This document shows positions 8,536 to 17,187 of a DNA stretch of 64,000 nucleotides, in pieces. How positions within the stretch are numbered: position 1 is the stretch's first letter; each line of letters opens with the position of its first letter. The stretch covers positions 1-64,000 of the forward strand of contig CAJTFK010000011.1 of assembly GCA_910575505.1 (NCBI GenBank), read 5' to 3'. A program made the translations under genes and the position numbers. Origin of the DNA: Oscillospiraceae bacterium (lineage in GTDB: Bacteria; Bacillota; Clostridia; Oscillospirales; Oscillospiraceae). The notes under the pieces are model-generated. The model saw only the letters and a list, made by a program, of their open reading frames with translations, ran no database searches and was not told the origin of the DNA.

Positions 8536-8566
8536 TTGACATTTGTGTTGCACAAGGGTTTATGAT
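8536..8566 (+). promoter_or_regulatory. MerR-type promoter/operator before the ureohydrolase gene
   Basis: TTGACA at 8536-8541, a 19-base spacer and TATGAT at 8561-8566. The spacer contains TTTGTG-TTG-CACAA, a dyad lying between the -35 and -10 boxes. Spacers of 19-20 bases with a central dyad are the hallmark of promoters activated by MerR-family proteins through DNA distortion. The same layout recurs at 10665-10695 and 12011-12041. The mRNA leader to the ATG is about 135 bases. Confidence 0.75.
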
Positions 8567-8704
8567 GGCCTCAAAGCGGAAGGGGCACCGCAAAAAGGCA
8601 TCGTCCTCAATATCCAGACAGGAACATATGGAGCGCCGCGGCTCCGGGGTTTCTGCGGCGAGTGCCAATCAGATCCAGTTTCAAAGAAAAGGAGACAACG
8701 AATC

Positions 8705-9670
8705 ATGGCCACGGTTAAGTATAAGGCGAAAAACTCTCTGAAATCCCCGCGTTTCTCCGGTATCAAGACGTTTATGCGCATGGAAAATATCGCGACCACA
8801 GATGATGTGGATTTTGCGGTAGTCGGCCTTCCCTTTGACACTTGCGCCTCTTACCGCGTGGGCACCCGCCTGGGCCCCGCCGCTATCCGCGACATGTCCT
8901 GCCTGGCGGCGAAGCCCTATAGCGGCCCCCTGCAGGTGGGCATCTTTGATGAGTGCTCCGGCGTGGATTATGGCGATTTGGGCTCTGTTCCCGGGTACAT
9001 CGAGGAATCCTTCGACATCATCACCGAGGGCATGCTCCCCTTCTTCGAAAAGGGTGTGGTTCCCATCGCTATGGGCGGCGATCACAGTGTGACGCTGCCG
9101 GAGCTGCGGGCCTGCGCCAAGGCCAACGGCCCTGTGGCCCTCATCCATTTCGACGCCCACTACGACACCATTCACGAGTATTTCGGCAAGCCCTATAACC
9201 ACGGGACCTCCTTCTATCATGCCGCTAAGGAGGGCCTGGTCGACACCTCCAAGTCCATTCAGGTGGGCATCCGCGAGGGTCTGTATGGTCCCGAGGACCT
9301 GACCAACTCCACGGATCTGGGGTATAAGGTCATCAAGGCCGACGAGTGCCACAAGATGGGCATGGAGAAGGTCATCGAGGCCATCAGGGAGCGCGTCGGC
9401 AAGTCCAAGGCGTTCCTGACCTTCGACATTGATTTCCTGGACCCCGCCTGCGCGCCGGGCACCGGCACCCCTGTCCCCGGCGGCTTTACCACGGCTCAGG
9501 CGCTGGAGCTGATCCGCGGCCTGAAGGATCTGAACATCATCGGCTACGACATCGTGGAGGTCTCTCCCCCCTACGATCCCACCAATATCACGGCCATCGC
9601 CGCCGCCGGCCTGATGCAGGAGTTCATCTCCCATGTGGCTTACCGCAAGAAAAACAAGATTACCTTCTAA
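8705..9670 (+). CDS. Ureohydrolase (agmatinase/arginase family)
   Basis: 321 residues from the ATG at 8705, with AAAGGAG about 8 bases upstream. It contains the binuclear manganese site motifs of the family: GGDHSVT, HFDAHYD and TFDIDFLDP, plus a conserved GxTxxxALEL-like segment and EVSPPYD. The family hydrolyses guanidino compounds to urea and an amine; agmatinase makes putrescine, but the substrate cannot be read from sequence and paralogues act on guanidinobutyrate, guanidinopropionate or guanidine. It sits beside the Eut genes and shares their MerR-type operator. This suggests, as inference only, that it may release an amine relevant to that regulon. Confidence 0.85.
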   Translation: MATVKYKAKNSLKSPRFSGIKTFMRMENIATTDDVDFAVVGLPFDTCASYRVGTRLGPAAIRDMSCLAAKPYSGPLQVGIFDECSGVDYGDLGSVPGYIEESFDIITEGMLPFFEKGVVPIAMGGDHSVTLPELRACAKANGPVALIHFDAHYDTIHEYFGKPYNHGTSFYHAAKEGLVDTSKSIQVGIREGLYGPEDLTNSTDLGYKVIKADECHKMGMEKVIEAIRERVGKSKAFLTFDIDFLDPACAPGTGTPVPGGFTTAQALELIRGLKDLNIIGYDIVEVSPPYDPTNITAIAAAGLMQEFISHVAYRKKNKITF

Positions 9671-9687
9671 TTATGCATCTTTCCAGC

Positions 9688-9715
9688 AAAACGCCCGCCG
9701 TATGGCGGGCGTTTT
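9688..9715. terminator. Bidirectional terminator
   Basis: Arms AAAACGCCCGCC and GGCGGGCGTTTT around a 3-4-base loop between the convergent ureohydrolase and merR genes, with A and T runs on both sides. Confidence 0.85.
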
Positions 9716-9717
9716 GC

Positions 9718-10565
9718 CTATTCGGAGGGAGGATGACCGATTGGCCGGACCGGTACCTGAATTTCCATCAGGGTTTCCTTGGGGTTGCTGGTCAGTGTGA
9801 CGTCAATTTTGTAGATTTGAAAAATTTTACCGTCTACCGCATAGTTGTGGACGCGGAGGTAATCCTTGATGAGTTCAAAGGAGGGGGAATACTCCTCCAG
9901 GCCGCCGTCGTGATAGTACATGCAGATGTACTGCCCGGGCGGGACTTCCTGCTTGTACTCAGATTCAATATCATTGTCTTCCACAAACAGCATGGGGACA
10001 GAGGGAATGTAGTCCTCGCTTTTTTCCAGCAGCCGTTCGTCGGCATAAACACCTACCCGGTCGCTGGCCAGAATCGGGGCGGTTTCATCCAGATACCACT
10101 CCAGTTTTGTGAAGGCATAGGCGTGTGCCCGGGGGCCGCCTGCTCCTCTCCAAAGGTAATCATGTACCGCTTGGGAAAGCGGCATTCAAATACCACGTCG
10201 CTGACAGGGGGCTCCGCCAGCTCCTTCAAAAAGAGCAGCTTTCGGCTGAGGGTTTTGCTCAGCAGCATCTTCTGGCGGATTTCCTCCTGAAGCAGCTGAT
10301 AGTGGTGCATCAGGATATCCGTGGATTTCTTCACGTTGCGGTCATGAAAGTAGTCGAGGATGCTCTCCACAGACATACCCAGCTGCCGCAGCTCTTTGAT
10401 GGTGCCCAGACGCTCGTACTGGCGAATGGAGTAGTAGCGGTATTTTGTCGCGGGGTCCGTGTAGACCGGCTTCAGCAGTCCGATCCGGTCGTAATACCGG
10501 AGTGTTTCGCTGGTCACCCGCCGGAGTTTGGCCAGCTCGGTAATGGAAAGAAGATCCTTTTTCAT
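9718..10565 (-). pseudogene. MerR-family transcription activator, one frameshift
   Basis: The start (10565, GGAGG upstream) encodes a classical MerR winged HTH: SITELAKLRRVTSETLRYYD, then RIGLLKP, YRYYSIRQYERLGTIKELR and a dimerisation helix. The first frame continues to about 10139. The next frame then supplies a complete GyrI-like effector-binding domain (YAFTKLEWYLDETAPILASD ... IYKIDVTLTSN) ending at 9718, as in BmrR/BltR-type regulators. One missing base in a short run at about 10139-10140 accounts for the break. It could be a real mutation or a sequencing error; corrected length would be about 283 residues. No metal-binding cysteines are seen, so a small organic effector is likely. Its gene lies amid three matching operators, making it the obvious regulator of the locus. 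Confidence 0.8.
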
Positions 10566-10664
10566 CTGGCGCCTCCTGATCGAAAGAATGTTGAATGAAA
10601 TCGTATCACAAAGCGGGCGATTTGTCAAAAAGCAATAAAAACGAAGAACCGCAAGGACTCCATA

Positions 10665-10695
10665 TTGAACTTTGTGCTGCACAAGATGTTACCAT
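10665..10695 (+). promoter_or_regulatory. MerR-type promoter/operator before the HAD pseudogene
   Basis: TTGAAC at 10665-10670, a 19-base spacer with TTTGTG-CTG-CACAA, and TACCAT at 10690-10695. It is the same arrangement as at 8536 and 12011. It faces away from merR, whose own minus-strand promoter (TTGACA, 17 bases, TACGAT, about 10626-10598) has ordinary spacing and lacks the full dyad. Confidence 0.7.
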
Positions 10696-10731
10696 GGCGG
10701 CAGATTCAACGGCAGAGAGGAGCTGCCACTT

Positions 10732-11881
10732 ATGAAAAACTGCCTGGCTCCGGGACGCTGGGCTCCGGAAAACCGGGAACGGCTGGAGGAAACCATCCGG
10801 CGGAACGCGTTCCAGGGCAAATATGCCTGCTTTGACTTTGACGACACCACCAGCGTCCACGCAGTGGACCACGCGCTGTTTGCTTATCAGGTCCATATGC
10901 TGCGCTTCGCCATGGATCCGGAGCGGATGCGGGAGGCCCTGACCACGGGGCTGGACGATCCGGACCGGGTGCTGGGGCGGAACCAGGAAGGCCGGACGGT
11001 GCGCTGCGGGGATATTGTGCAGGACCTGTGCCGGGACTATGACCTGCTCTGGCGGAGCGGGGCCGCAGGCGCGAAGGAAGAGGCTCTCTCCGCCGTCCGG
11101 CAGCTTCCGGAGTACCAGGACCTCGCGGCCAAAATCCACTGGATGCGGGGAGCGCTGGACCATGCGTTTCCCATCGAAATCTCCTATCCCTGGTGCCTTT
11201 ATCTCCTCTCGGGCTTCACACCGGTGGAGGTATACCGCCTGGGCCATGGGGACGGCGCATTACGGAACCGTGACGCTCTGTTCGCCGGAGGCACTCCCGG
11301 GAGCGGCGGGCCGGATTTCCACGGAAGAGGAGGCGGGCCTGACATTTCCGGCGGAGATGCGGGACCTGTACCGAGCCCTTCAGGACCACTTACCTGGTGT
11401 CCGCGTCCCCGGCGGAGCTGGTGCGGGCCGGAAGCGTAATCGCGGGGCTTGGCGTGCCGCCGGAGCGGATTTTTGCCATGCGGGCCCGGCGGGACGCGGC
11501 AGGCCGGTATGTTTGCGGGTATGACTGCGGCTGTGTGCAGACCTTCGGCCCCGGAAAAAGTCAGGCAATCGCCCGGTACATTGCACCGCGCCACAATGGG
11601 CAGGGCCCGCTTCTGGTGTGCGGCGACGCGGAGAGCGACATGGCATGGACATGATGACGGATTGGATGGAGCGGGGAGATACGGAATTGGGGCTGATTCT
11701 CAACCATCTGCGAAGCCCCGCACGCCACCCCCGGCTTTGCCGGGCCGCCCGGGAGGCGGCGGCCCGGCCCGGAGGGCGCTTTTTGCTCCAGGGTCTGGAC
11801 AAACAAGGCGGGACGTTTTGTCCGGCGCAAACTACAATTCCGGAGAATTCGGACCTTCCGCAGCTGTTTGCCGCGGATTGA
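10732..11881 (+). pseudogene. HAD-superfamily phosphatase, three frameshifts
   Basis: The first frame starts at 10732 and shows HAD motif I as FDFDDTTSVHAVDHALF. Continuity is lost near 11241-11243 (one extra G). It resumes with AMGTAHYGTVTL, is lost near 11390 (one extra T), resumes with VSASPAELVRAG (the usual HAD motif II region), GPLLVCGDAESDM (motif IV), and is lost a third time near 11645. The last frame ends GLILNHLRSPARH and stops at 11881. Only three single-base changes break an otherwise well-conserved phosphatase of about 380 residues. Motif I and the wide spacing recall bacterial phosphorylcholine/phosphoethanolamine-type phosphatases, which would suit the Eut context, but that is a guess. 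Confidence 0.7.
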
Positions 11882-11892
11882 CTGTACAGAAG

Positions 11893-11930
11893 AACGGCGC
11901 AAAATGGGAAATCCTCCATTTTGCGCCGTT
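11893..11930. terminator. Terminator after the HAD pseudogene
   Basis: Perfect 15-base arms AACGGCGCAAAATGG and CCATTTTGCGCCGTT around an 8-base loop, followed by TCTCCGTCATT. Confidence 0.75.
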
Positions 11931-12010
11931 TCTCCGTCATTATGCCCAAAAGAGCTCGGATTGCTTCATAAACTGTACAAAAAGTAAACTGGGATGAGAT
12001 GAAAAAACTA

Positions 12011-12041
12011 TAGACCTTTGTGTAACACAAAGATTTATGCT
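12011..12041 (+). promoter_or_regulatory. MerR-type promoter/operator of the main eut operon
   Basis: TAGACC at 12011-12016, a 19-base spacer and TATGCT at 12036-12041. The spacer contains the most perfect dyad of the three, CTTTGTG-TAA-CACAAAG. The kinase-like gene and eutH-eutG follow without an obvious internal terminator, so this is the likely main promoter of the microcompartment operon. The weak -35 box is typical of activator-dependent MerR promoters. Confidence 0.75.
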
Positions 12042-12138
12042 TTTAAGCAGAACGAAGGACGGATGCCCCCCAGCCTCCTTCGCAGCATCTTCATCCGCGG
12101 CGCCCTGGCAAAAATAAATGAATTAAGGAGAATTCATC

Positions 12139-13104
12139 GTGGAACAGAAAAATTTGTCTGTGTTTGGCGACGTCGTTCGCAATGAGGAAATCGCGGATTT
12201 TATCCGCCTGGTCAACCTGACCCGTGACATTTTCCATCAGGAAATGACGACGCTGGAGATCATGCCCGGCGGCCTGACGAACAAAAATTTCCACTCGGTC
12301 CTGGAGAGCGGCACGCAGGTGGCGATCCGCCTGGCCGGCAAGGGTACCGCCACCTACATCAACCGCCCCGGCGAAAAGCACAACGCCACCCAGATGGCCA
12401 GCATCGGAATTGCTCCTGAGATTTACTACTACGATCCCACCACCGGCTCCCAGATCGTGGAATACATTGACGCCCCCACCATGCACCCCGATGACTTCCA
12501 GACCCGGGACGAGGTGCTGAACAAGGCCGGCAAGGTTATGCGCCGGTATCATGACAGCGGCATGGAGTTCAAGACCTCCTTCGACCCCATCTCCAAGATT
12601 GACGAGTACAAGGCGATCCTGGCAGAGCACAAGTATGAAAAGCGCTATGACGGCTGGGACCGCATCGTGGAGAATCTGGACCGCATCAGCGCCGCCTATA
12701 AGAAGAATCCGCCCCGCCGGGTGCCCTGCCACAACGACACCCTGGCTGAGAATTTCATGTTCCAGGGCGAGAAGATGCGTGTCATCGACTGGGAATACGG
12801 CGGCATGAACGACGGTTACTACGACATCGCCTGCGTCTGCGTGGAAAATCCCCTGGACGAAACGTGTGAGGAGACCTTCCTCCGGGCTTACTGCGGCGGC
12901 GAGCCCGGCGATGAGGCCCGGGCCCGGGTGCTGATCAACAAGTTCCTGGTGACCTCTCACTGGTCTACCTGGTCCCTGGTTCAGATCTGCTACGGCAAGG
13001 ACCCCGACTTCTACTGGGAGTATGGCAGAACCCGTGCCGTTCAGGCCTGCTCGTTCCTGGATGATCCCAATTTTACCCGATATCTGGAGATCATCGGCGG
13101 CTGA
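12139..13104 (+). CDS. Choline/ethanolamine kinase-like phosphotransferase
   Basis: 321 residues, with AAGGAG before the ATG. It has the aminoglycoside-phosphotransferase/choline-kinase fold signature: GGLTNKNF near residue 43, the catalytic loop CHNDTLAENFMF (HxDxxxxN) and the metal-binding VIDWEYGGMND. Proteins of the LicA/choline kinase group phosphorylate choline or ethanolamine with ATP. Being first in an ethanolamine catabolic operon is odd, since phosphorylation would divert the substrate. It may act on a related amino alcohol, balance the ethanolamine pool, or salvage headgroups. The next gene, eutH, follows after 29 bases. Confidence 0.8.
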   Translation: MEQKNLSVFGDVVRNEEIADFIRLVNLTRDIFHQEMTTLEIMPGGLTNKNFHSVLESGTQVAIRLAGKGTATYINRPGEKHNATQMASIGIAPEIYYYDPTTGSQIVEYIDAPTMHPDDFQTRDEVLNKAGKVMRRYHDSGMEFKTSFDPISKIDEYKAILAEHKYEKRYDGWDRIVENLDRISAAYKKNPPRRVPCHNDTLAENFMFQGEKMRVIDWEYGGMNDGYYDIACVCVENPLDETCEETFLRAYCGGEPGDEARARVLINKFLVTSHWSTWSLVQICYGKDPDFYWEYGRTRAVQACSFLDDPNFTRYLEIIGG

Positions 13105-13133
13105 GCCGTTCACAGATAGAGGAGGAAAGAGAA

Positions 13134-14342
13134 TTGGAACTGATAGGAACCATCATCACATACGTCATCATGGCCTGCTGCGTGGTGGGCGGCGTGTCCT
13201 ACATCATCGACGATCAGTCTGAGCTGGGACAGTCCTTCAACGACGGACTGCACGCCATGGCCAACCTGTTCATTCCCATCTGCGGTCTGATGGCCTCCGT
13301 CCCGTTTCTGACGGTGTTCATTCCCAGGTACATCGGACCCGTCTTCAACCTGGTGGGCGCCGATACGGTCCTGGCCGCCGCCTTCATTATGGTGCCGGAC
13401 TGCGGTTCCTTCGCCCTGGCCACGGAGATCGGCCAGACGCCGGACCTGTTCCCCCTGATCATCGCCACCGGTTTCATGTGCGCCTCCACCATCTCCTTTA
13501 ATGTCCCCATCGGTCTTTCCATGCTGGAAAAGGAGGACCATAAGTACCTGGCTTTGGGCACCATGAGCGGCTTTTTGTCCGTGCCCTTCGGCGTGCTGAT
13601 TACCAGCCTGATCGTGGTCTTCACCCATCCGGCCATCCGCACGCAGTTCACCACGGTGGGTGCGCCGGACCATGTGGCGATGCTGACCATTGGCATGATT
13701 ATCAAAAATCTGATTCCCCTGATTATCATCTGCCTGCTGCTGGCCCTGGGCCTGAAGCTGTTCCCCAACGGAATGGTCAAGGGCTTCAAGGTCTTCGGCA
13801 AGATTATGACCGGGGCCCTGACCGCCGTGGTGGCGGCCTGCATCGTGCAGCACTACACCGGGCTGTTTACGGACATCCTGCACATCGGCTGGGGCTTCAA
13901 TCCGATTCTGGCCGATGAGGAGGACACCTTCCGGGCCATTGAGCTGCTGGGCACCATCGCCATGATGCTCACCGGCGCGTTTCCCATGGTGACCCTTATC
14001 CGCAAGTACCTCAGCAAACCCCTGGAGAAGCTGGGCCGCCTGGCCGGCCTGGAGACCAGCGGCAGCATCGGCCTGGTGGCCTGCCTGCCCAACGGCCTGG
14101 CCCTGTTCCCCTTCATCAAGGACATGCGGCCCCAGGACAAGGTGACCTGCCTGGCCTTCCTGGTGTGCGGCGGCTACTGCATCGGCGACTTCCTGGCCTT
14201 TAACGTCAACTTCCAGCCCAATCTGCTGATCCCTGTCTTTGTGGGCCAGGTGTGCGGCGGCGTCATCGGGATTCTCTTTGCCAAGGTGCTGGCGGTTCCT
14301 CAGGTGAACTGCCAGACCGGGCAGGAATCTGCCAGGATTTGA
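13134..14342 (+). CDS. eutH: Ethanolamine permease EutH
   Basis: 402 residues. The start is a TTG at 13134, fixed by GGAGGAAAG a few bases upstream and by the family's usual start at the first membrane span. It has about ten or eleven hydrophobic segments with conserved stretches such as FIMVPDCGSFALA, FNVPIGLSMLEKED and CLPNGLALFPFIKDM, all typical of EutH. EutH is an inner-membrane protein that imports ethanolamine, mattering most when the external amine is scarce or protonated. It lies between the kinase-like gene and eutA; eutA begins 18 bases downstream. Confidence 0.93.
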   Translation: MELIGTIITYVIMACCVVGGVSYIIDDQSELGQSFNDGLHAMANLFIPICGLMASVPFLTVFIPRYIGPVFNLVGADTVLAAAFIMVPDCGSFALATEIGQTPDLFPLIIATGFMCASTISFNVPIGLSMLEKEDHKYLALGTMSGFLSVPFGVLITSLIVVFTHPAIRTQFTTVGAPDHVAMLTIGMIIKNLIPLIIICLLLALGLKLFPNGMVKGFKVFGKIMTGALTAVVAACIVQHYTGLFTDILHIGWGFNPILADEEDTFRAIELLGTIAMMLTGAFPMVTLIRKYLSKPLEKLGRLAGLETSGSIGLVACLPNGLALFPFIKDMRPQDKVTCLAFLVCGGYCIGDFLAFNVNFQPNLLIPVFVGQVCGGVIGILFAKVLAVPQVNCQTGQESARI

Positions 14343-14359
14343 AAACGGGGGAGGGTGCC

Positions 14360-15787
14360 ATGGATACCAGTATGCTGAGTGTGGGAATTGATATCGGCAC
14401 CTCCACCACCAGTATGGTGGTCAGCCGCCTGCATGTCCGGAATACTGCCTCCTGCTTCACGGTTCCCCGGGTGGCCATTACCGGAACGGAGATTGTATAC
14501 CGGGGAGAAATCTATCAGACCCCTCAGACCGGGGGCAACCGCATTGATGCGGACGCGGTTGCCTCCCTCCTGGAGGAGGAGTACCGACGGGCGGGCATCA
14601 CGCCGGAGCAGGTACAGACCGGCGCGGTCATCATCACCGGCGAGTCCTCCCGCAAGGAGAACGCCGCTCTGGTGACAGAGCGGATGAGCCGTTTGGCGGG
14701 GGAGTTTGTGGTGGCTGCGGCGGGCCCCGACCTGGAGTCCATTATCGCCGCCAAAGGCGCCGGCACCGCCCGATATTCCGAGGAGCTCGGCTGCTCTGCC
14801 GCCAACTTTGACGTGGGCGGCGGCACAACCAACATTGCGGTCTTTCGCGGCGGCCAGCTGGAGGACAAAGGCTGCTGGGATGTCGGCGGGCGCCTGATCC
14901 GAGTGGAGAAGGGCAGGATTTCCTACGTGAGCCCCCGGGCAGCCCTGGCGGCCCAGGATGCGGGGGTCTTCCTCCGGGTGGGTGGCCCGGCGGAGCCGGA
15001 GAGCCTGCGGAAGGTCACAGACCGGATGGCGGAGGTGCTCTGCGAGGCCGTCGGGCTTGTTCCGGAAACGCCGCTTTGCAGGACGGTGGAAACCGGGGAG
15101 GCCACACCGATGCACCTGAAGTGCCCGGTGGATTGCGTATCCTTCTCCGGCGGCGTGGCGGATTATGTGTACCACCCCTCGACGGACTGGTTCCGACACG
15201 GGGATATCGGCCCTCTTCTGGCGGACAGCATCCGCCGCAGCGCCCTGTTTACCGCCCGGAAGGTAATCCCGGTTCTGGAGACGATCCGCGCTACCGTAGT
15301 GGGGGCCGGTTCGTATACCACCACGGTGAGCGGAAGCACCATCGACTGTGTGCGGGAGGACCTGCTTCCCCTGAAAAACCTGCCGGTTCTGGTTCCCGGG
15401 AAGGAGACAGAGACGGAAGCGGGCCTCGGCCGGGGCGGTGCTCTGGCGGAGGAGGCCCGGTGGTTCCTTCAGGAGAGCGCGGCAGACAACACGGTTTTCT
15501 GTCTCAAGCGGTTCCGGTCCCCCGATTACCGGAAGGTATGCGCCCTGGCGGACGCCCTGGCAGAAGCTGCCGGAGCCCTGAGCCCCGGTGCGCCGCTGCT
15601 GGTGCTGACGGAGCAGGATTACGCAAAAGCTCTGGGACAGGCCCTCCGCCGCCGGGTGAAGGACCGCCCGGTGGTCTGCATCGACGGCGTGCGCGCCGAG
15701 GAAGGCGACTACCTGGACCTGGGCCGTCCCCTGATGGGCGGCATGGTGCTGCCGGTGGTGGTAAAAACGTTGATTTTTGGTAAATGA
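14360..15787 (+). CDS. eutA: Ethanolamine ammonia-lyase reactivating factor EutA
   Basis: 475 residues from the ATG at 14360, preceded by GGGGGAGG. It is an actin/Hsp70-like ATPase fold: phosphate-1 loop VGIDIGTSTTSMVVSRL, phosphate-2 loop NFDVGGGTTNIAVF and a C-terminal adenosine segment (SFSGGVADYVYH). EutA exchanges damaged cobalamin bound to EutBC for fresh adenosylcobalamin using ATP. Its TGA overlaps an ATG upstream of eutB, and the real eutB start (TTG, 15805) follows 17 bases later, consistent with translational coupling. Confidence 0.93.
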   Translation: MDTSMLSVGIDIGTSTTSMVVSRLHVRNTASCFTVPRVAITGTEIVYRGEIYQTPQTGGNRIDADAVASLLEEEYRRAGITPEQVQTGAVIITGESSRKENAALVTERMSRLAGEFVVAAAGPDLESIIAAKGAGTARYSEELGCSAANFDVGGGTTNIAVFRGGQLEDKGCWDVGGRLIRVEKGRISYVSPRAALAAQDAGVFLRVGGPAEPESLRKVTDRMAEVLCEAVGLVPETPLCRTVETGEATPMHLKCPVDCVSFSGGVADYVYHPSTDWFRHGDIGPLLADSIRRSALFTARKVIPVLETIRATVVGAGSYTTTVSGSTIDCVREDLLPLKNLPVLVPGKETETEAGLGRGGALAEEARWFLQESAADNTVFCLKRFRSPDYRKVCALADALAEAAGALSPGAPLLVLTEQDYAKALGQALRRRVKDRPVVCIDGVRAEEGDYLDLGRPLMGGMVLPVVVKTLIFGK

Positions 15788-15804
15788 CGAAGGAGGCGAA
15801 AGCC

Positions 15805-17187
15805 TTGATTTTAAAAACGAAGCTGGCCGGGCGGGTGTATGAGTTCCGCTCTGTCAAGGAAGTGATGGCGAAGGCCAACGAGCTCAAGTCCGGCGATGTG
15901 CTGGCGGGACTGGCCGCCGGCAGCGACAGCGAGCGGGTGGCGGCAAAGGAGGTCCTCTCCAACCTGCTGATGTCCGACCTGCGCAACAGTCCGGCGGTGG
16001 CCTATGAAAAAGACGACGTGACCCGCATGGACCAGGACGGCGTGGACAGCGCCGCCTATGACCGGATCAAAAACTGGACGGTGGGCGAGTTCCGGGAGTG
16101 GCTTTTGAGCTATGACGCCACGGAAGCTGCCATCAAGGAGATCCGCAAGGGCCTGACCGCCGAAATGATCGCCGGCGCGGCCAAGCTGATGAGCAGCATG
16201 GATCTGGTGTACGCGGCCAGCAAGATGCGGGTGGAGAGCACCTGCAACACCACCGCCGGACGCCGGGGGACCTTTTCTACCCGGCTCCAGCCCAACCATC
16301 CCACCGATGATGTGGAGGGCATCACGGCCTCCCTTTTTGAGGGCTTGTCCTATGGCTCCGGAGACATGCTGATCGGCCTGAACCCTGTCAATGATTCCTC
16401 CGCCAGCTGCGGCGAGATCCTGCGCCGCTTCGACGAGGTGAAAAACCGTTGGCAGATCCCCACCCAGATCTGTGTCCTGGCCCACATTACCACCCAGATG
16501 GAAGCGGTGCGCAGGGGTGCGCCCACGGATATGATCTTCCAGTCCATCGCCGGGTCCCAGAAGGGCAACGAGGCCTTCGGCTTCACAACGGACACCGTAC
16601 GGGAGGCCCAGGTGCTTTTGAAGGAGCGAGGCACCGCCAAGGGGCCCAACGTGATGTATTTCGAAACGGGCCAGGGCTCAGAGCTGTCCTCCGATTCCCA
16701 CTTCGGCACGGACCAGGTGACCATGGAGGCCCGATGCTATGCCTACGCCAAGCAGTTTGACCCCTTTATGGTCAACACCGTCGTGGGCTTCATCGGTCCG
16801 GAGTACCTGTATGATTCCAAGCAGGTTCTGCGGGCCGGACTGGAGGACCACTTCATGGGCAAGCTGACCGGCATCCCCATGGGCTGCGACTGCTGCTATA
16901 CGAACCATATGCAGGCCGACCAGAACGACCTGGAGATCCTGACCCTCATGCTGGGCGCCGCCGGATGCAACTATGTCATCGGCGTGCCCGCCAGCGACGA
17001 CGTGATGCTGAACTATCAGTCCAACGCATATCAGGATGCGGCGGCAGTCCGGGAGATCCTGGGTCTGCATCCCATCCGGGAGTTTGAGCAGTGGCTGGAA
17101 CGGGTCGGCATCATGGAAAACGGGAAGCTCACTTCTCTCGCGGGCGATCCCACGATCTTTACGGAAAGGCGGGGCGGCTTGGGATGA
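15805..17187 (+). CDS. eutB: Ethanolamine ammonia-lyase large subunit EutB
   Basis: About 460 residues. I take the TTG at 15805 as start because AAGGAGG lies 8 bases upstream and family members begin at this point (xILKTxLxGxVYxFxxVKEV). An ATG at 15784 would add seven residues without a site. The TIM-barrel active-site segments are present: LQPNHPTDDVEGI, GLNPVNDSSASC, ICVLAHITTQME, FETGQGSELSS, and the C-terminal GIPMGCDCCYTNHMQAD that contacts substrate and cobalamin. With EutC and adenosylcobalamin it converts ethanolamine to acetaldehyde and ammonia inside the microcompartment. The stop overlaps the eutC start (ATGA). Confidence 0.95.
   Translation: MILKTKLAGRVYEFRSVKEVMAKANELKSGDVLAGLAAGSDSERVAAKEVLSNLLMSDLRNSPAVAYEKDDVTRMDQDGVDSAAYDRIKNWTVGEFREWLLSYDATEAAIKEIRKGLTAEMIAGAAKLMSSMDLVYAASKMRVESTCNTTAGRRGTFSTRLQPNHPTDDVEGITASLFEGLSYGSGDMLIGLNPVNDSSASCGEILRRFDEVKNRWQIPTQICVLAHITTQMEAVRRGAPTDMIFQSIAGSQKGNEAFGFTTDTVREAQVLLKERGTAKGPNVMYFETGQGSELSSDSHFGTDQVTMEARCYAYAKQFDPFMVNTVVGFIGPEYLYDSKQVLRAGLEDHFMGKLTGIPMGCDCCYTNHMQADQNDLEILTLMLGAAGCNYVIGVPASDDVMLNYQSNAYQDAAAVREILGLHPIREFEQWLERVGIMENGKLTSLAGDPTIFTERRGGLG

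Noticed and set aside
12042-12138. A riboswitch or eutVW-type antitermination hairpin in the eut operon leader
   Set aside because: The 97-base leader shows no B12-box, no paired AGCAANGRRGCUY-type hairpins and no terminator; control appears to be at the promoter.
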